Assembly (NCBI GenBank): GCA_964359095.1
Contig: CAYHRJ010000013.1
Coordinates: 1 to 22,181, forward strand
From: JACRJW01 sp964359095
Lineage (GTDB): Bacteria > Patescibacteriota > Patescibacteriia > UBA9934 > GWF2-40-263
Length of the DNA stretch: 22,181 nt
Direction of reading: 5' to 3'
Part shown: positions 21,101 through 22,181 of the stretch, piece after piece
How the letters are laid out: the number at the start of each line of letters is the position of its first letter
How positions within the stretch are numbered: position 1 is the stretch's first letter
Position numbers and translations under genes: made by a program
The notes under the pieces: model-generated
The model's database searches: none
What the model was told of the DNA's origin: nothing
What the model saw: the letters and a program-made list of their open reading frames with translations, nothing else

Positions 21101-21102
21101 CT

Positions 21103-21798
21103 ATGGCCACTAGACGATTAGGAACAAGGCCGCCACGCATATTGAACGCGGAGCAGAAGTTTGCGTTCGTGCTTTTGATGTTTCTCGGTTTCGGCGGAGT
21201 TATTTTTGGCTTCAAGTCGTTTGGGGCGAGTCTCGCGCGTCCTATTCAAGAACAAATCGTAGCGCTGTACACGGGTGAGTCGTATGCAACGCCGGAAGAA
21301 AAGCAGGCACAGGAAATGGAAGCATCCAAAACCAAGGACGTGGACGGGGATGGCTTGGTGGATTACGACGAGCTTTACGTCTACAAAACGAGTCCCTACG
21401 TGAGCGATTCTGATTCTGATGGATACGATGACAAGCAAGAAGTTTTTTCTGGAAACAATCCAAACTGTCCTGAAGGAAAAGACTGCGGAGGATTTGTCAG
21501 TGGAGCTGAGGATGCAGCAGCCCTTGGCGCAAGCGTGGAGGGATTGATTGAAGGGATTGGACAGGACCAATTGCTGGAGGCTGGCGCTATTGAGTTCAAT
21601 AGTCCTGAGGAAGTTGAGGCCTTTTTCAAGCAAGCAACCATCGACGAGATCCGCGCGTCACTTCTGGAAGCTGGGATGACCCAGGAGGAGCTCGACCTTC
21701 TCGACGACGCAACACTCGAAGCGTATTTCAACGGCGTTCTTGAAGAAGCCGCCGCCGCAGGGGAGTTAGACGCGCTTGTGGAGGAGTCTTCCGAATAG
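21103..21798 (+). CDS. Membrane-anchored protein with thrombospondin-type-3/EF-hand-like calcium repeats
   Basis: A 231-residue protein. A basic N-terminus (RRLGTRPPR) and one hydrophobic helix (~19-37) anchor it in the membrane with the rest outside. Residues ~79-113 hold two Asp-rich loops, DVDGDGLVDYDE (79-90) and SDSDSDGYDDKQE (101-113), typical of thrombospondin type 3 or dockerin-like calcium sites; a Cys pair follows (NCPEGKDC, 121-128) and may form a disulphide. The remainder (~130-231) is acidic and helical, rich in Ala, Glu and Leu, with no family recognised. CPR genomes often carry such calcium-repeat surface proteins; binding partner and role are unknown. It has its own promoter and lies one base before the next exported protein gene, so the two are likely co-expressed. 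Confidence 0.75.
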   Translation: MATRRLGTRPPRILNAEQKFAFVLLMFLGFGGVIFGFKSFGASLARPIQEQIVALYTGESYATPEEKQAQEMEASKTKDVDGDGLVDYDELYVYKTSPYVSDSDSDGYDDKQEVFSGNNPNCPEGKDCGGFVSGAEDAAALGASVEGLIEGIGQDQLLEAGAIEFNSPEEVEAFFKQATIDEIRASLLEAGMTQEELDLLDDATLEAYFNGVLEEAAAAGELDALVEESSE

Positions 21799-21799
21799 T

Positions 21800-22181
21800 A
21801 TGAGTCACGTTTCTCAACACGCAAAACGATGGATCAGTAGCGGACTGATGGTTATGTTTGTGTTGGGGGTTGTGAGTGTCGGCGTTTTTTCAACGCAGAA
21901 AAAACTACAAGCGCAGGAAACTCCTGAATCAACTGCGGAAATACAGGCGTATGCCGCAGCAGGTTTATGTTTTAGAACCAGTACAATTACAACTGTTTGT
22001 CCCGCTGACAATATCGCTAAAGTCTTAGCAACCGTTTCTGAAAAAATTAAATCCCCCCTCTTTCAAATCGCCATGATCCAAGCGCTCATGAATCTCTCTC
22101 GCTTTGTTCTTGATCGTCTTGCCTATGAAGCGGCCGTGGCGATCGCCTCAGGCGGAATAGGTGAAGGGTCGCTTTTTTATC
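21800..22181 (+). CDS. Exported protein of unknown function, N-terminal part (3' end outside window)
   Basis: 127 residues are visible from ATG 21800; the frame is still open at the window end. The N-terminus has a basic stretch (HAKRWISS), a hydrophobic helix (~15-31, GLMVMFVLGVVSVGVF) and a possible signal-peptidase region around KLQAQE, so it is probably exported or anchored. The next part contains two cysteines (GLCFRTS, TVCPADN) and the helical block KSPLFQIAMIQALMNL, SRFVLDRLAYEAAVAIASGG. This last block resembles the start of large secreted or membrane proteins seen in CPR genomes, but I cannot name a family. It follows the calcium-repeat protein gene by one base without its own ribosome binding site, so it is very likely in the same operon and may share its location. 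Confidence 0.7.
   Translation, partial: MSHVSQHAKRWISSGLMVMFVLGVVSVGVFSTQKKLQAQETPESTAEIQAYAAAGLCFRTSTITTVCPADNIAKVLATVSEKIKSPLFQIAMIQALMNLSRFVLDRLAYEAAVAIASGGIGEGSLFY

Overview
The window looks like a chromosomal segment of a Candidate Phyla Radiation (Patescibacteria) bacterium. This is inferred from the gene content and from the peculiar intergenic word repeats, not from a phylogeny. TGA is used as a stop codon and RF2 (prfB) is present with its programmed frameshift, so the lineages that read TGA as glycine (Absconditabacteria/Gracilibacteria) are unlikely. Nearly all protein genes are on the + strand; the two tRNA genes are on the - strand.

Layout. 1-317: C-terminal end of a probable diacylglycerol-kinase-family lipid kinase. 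332-498: shared terminator, tRNA-Leu(GAG) and its promoter (-). 536-904: remnant of an IS30-family transposase. 930-7932: two very large, tightly spaced genes. The first encodes a 1281-residue protein with a propeller-like region, long helices and a C-terminal MoxR/dynein-type AAA+ ATPase. The second encodes a 1050-residue protein with a transglutaminase-like domain, a charged coiled-coil linker and a VWA domain. 8201-8635: VOC/glyoxalase-like gene, followed by two related 26-bp palindromes and terminators. 8800-8940: tRNA-Val(UAC) and its promoter (-). 8966-10003: two small membrane proteins and YraN. 10154-14308: nusA, yidC, a nucleotidyltransferase-fold gene and an O-antigen-ligase-like gene, closely spaced and probably one operon. 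14348-16464: promoter, CIRCE-type operator, groES and groEL. 16562-17323: small DUF4870/Tic20-like membrane protein and a four-helix-bundle (23S rRNA IVP-type) protein flanked by 7-bp tandem arrays. 17432-18533: prfB. 18597-20946: a sugar-nucleotide epimerase, tsaC and rsmA. 21103-22181: a membrane-anchored protein with calcium-binding-type repeats and the start of an exported protein.

Two things stand out. The first is the pair of giant MoxR and transglutaminase-VWA genes lying between two tRNA genes next to an IS30 remnant. It resembles known MoxR/VWA chaperone-like pairs but has an unusual domain make-up. The second is a genome-specific system of short-word repeats (TAGCGTN, GGAAGTA, GTAGGTTGTAG and GGTGGATGAG types). 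They occupy intergenic gaps as direct arm, loop and inverted arm, with the inverted arm ending just before the next start codon. They also spill into coding sequence, giving three genes their last codons and stop, and two different types lie in frame inside rsmA.

The housekeeping genes cover transcription and translation (nusA, prfB, tsaC, rsmA, two tRNAs), membrane protein insertion (yidC), protein folding (groES-groEL) and cell-surface glycan building (O-antigen-ligase-like gene, epimerase). All function calls rest on motif reading of translated sequence; no database search was possible.
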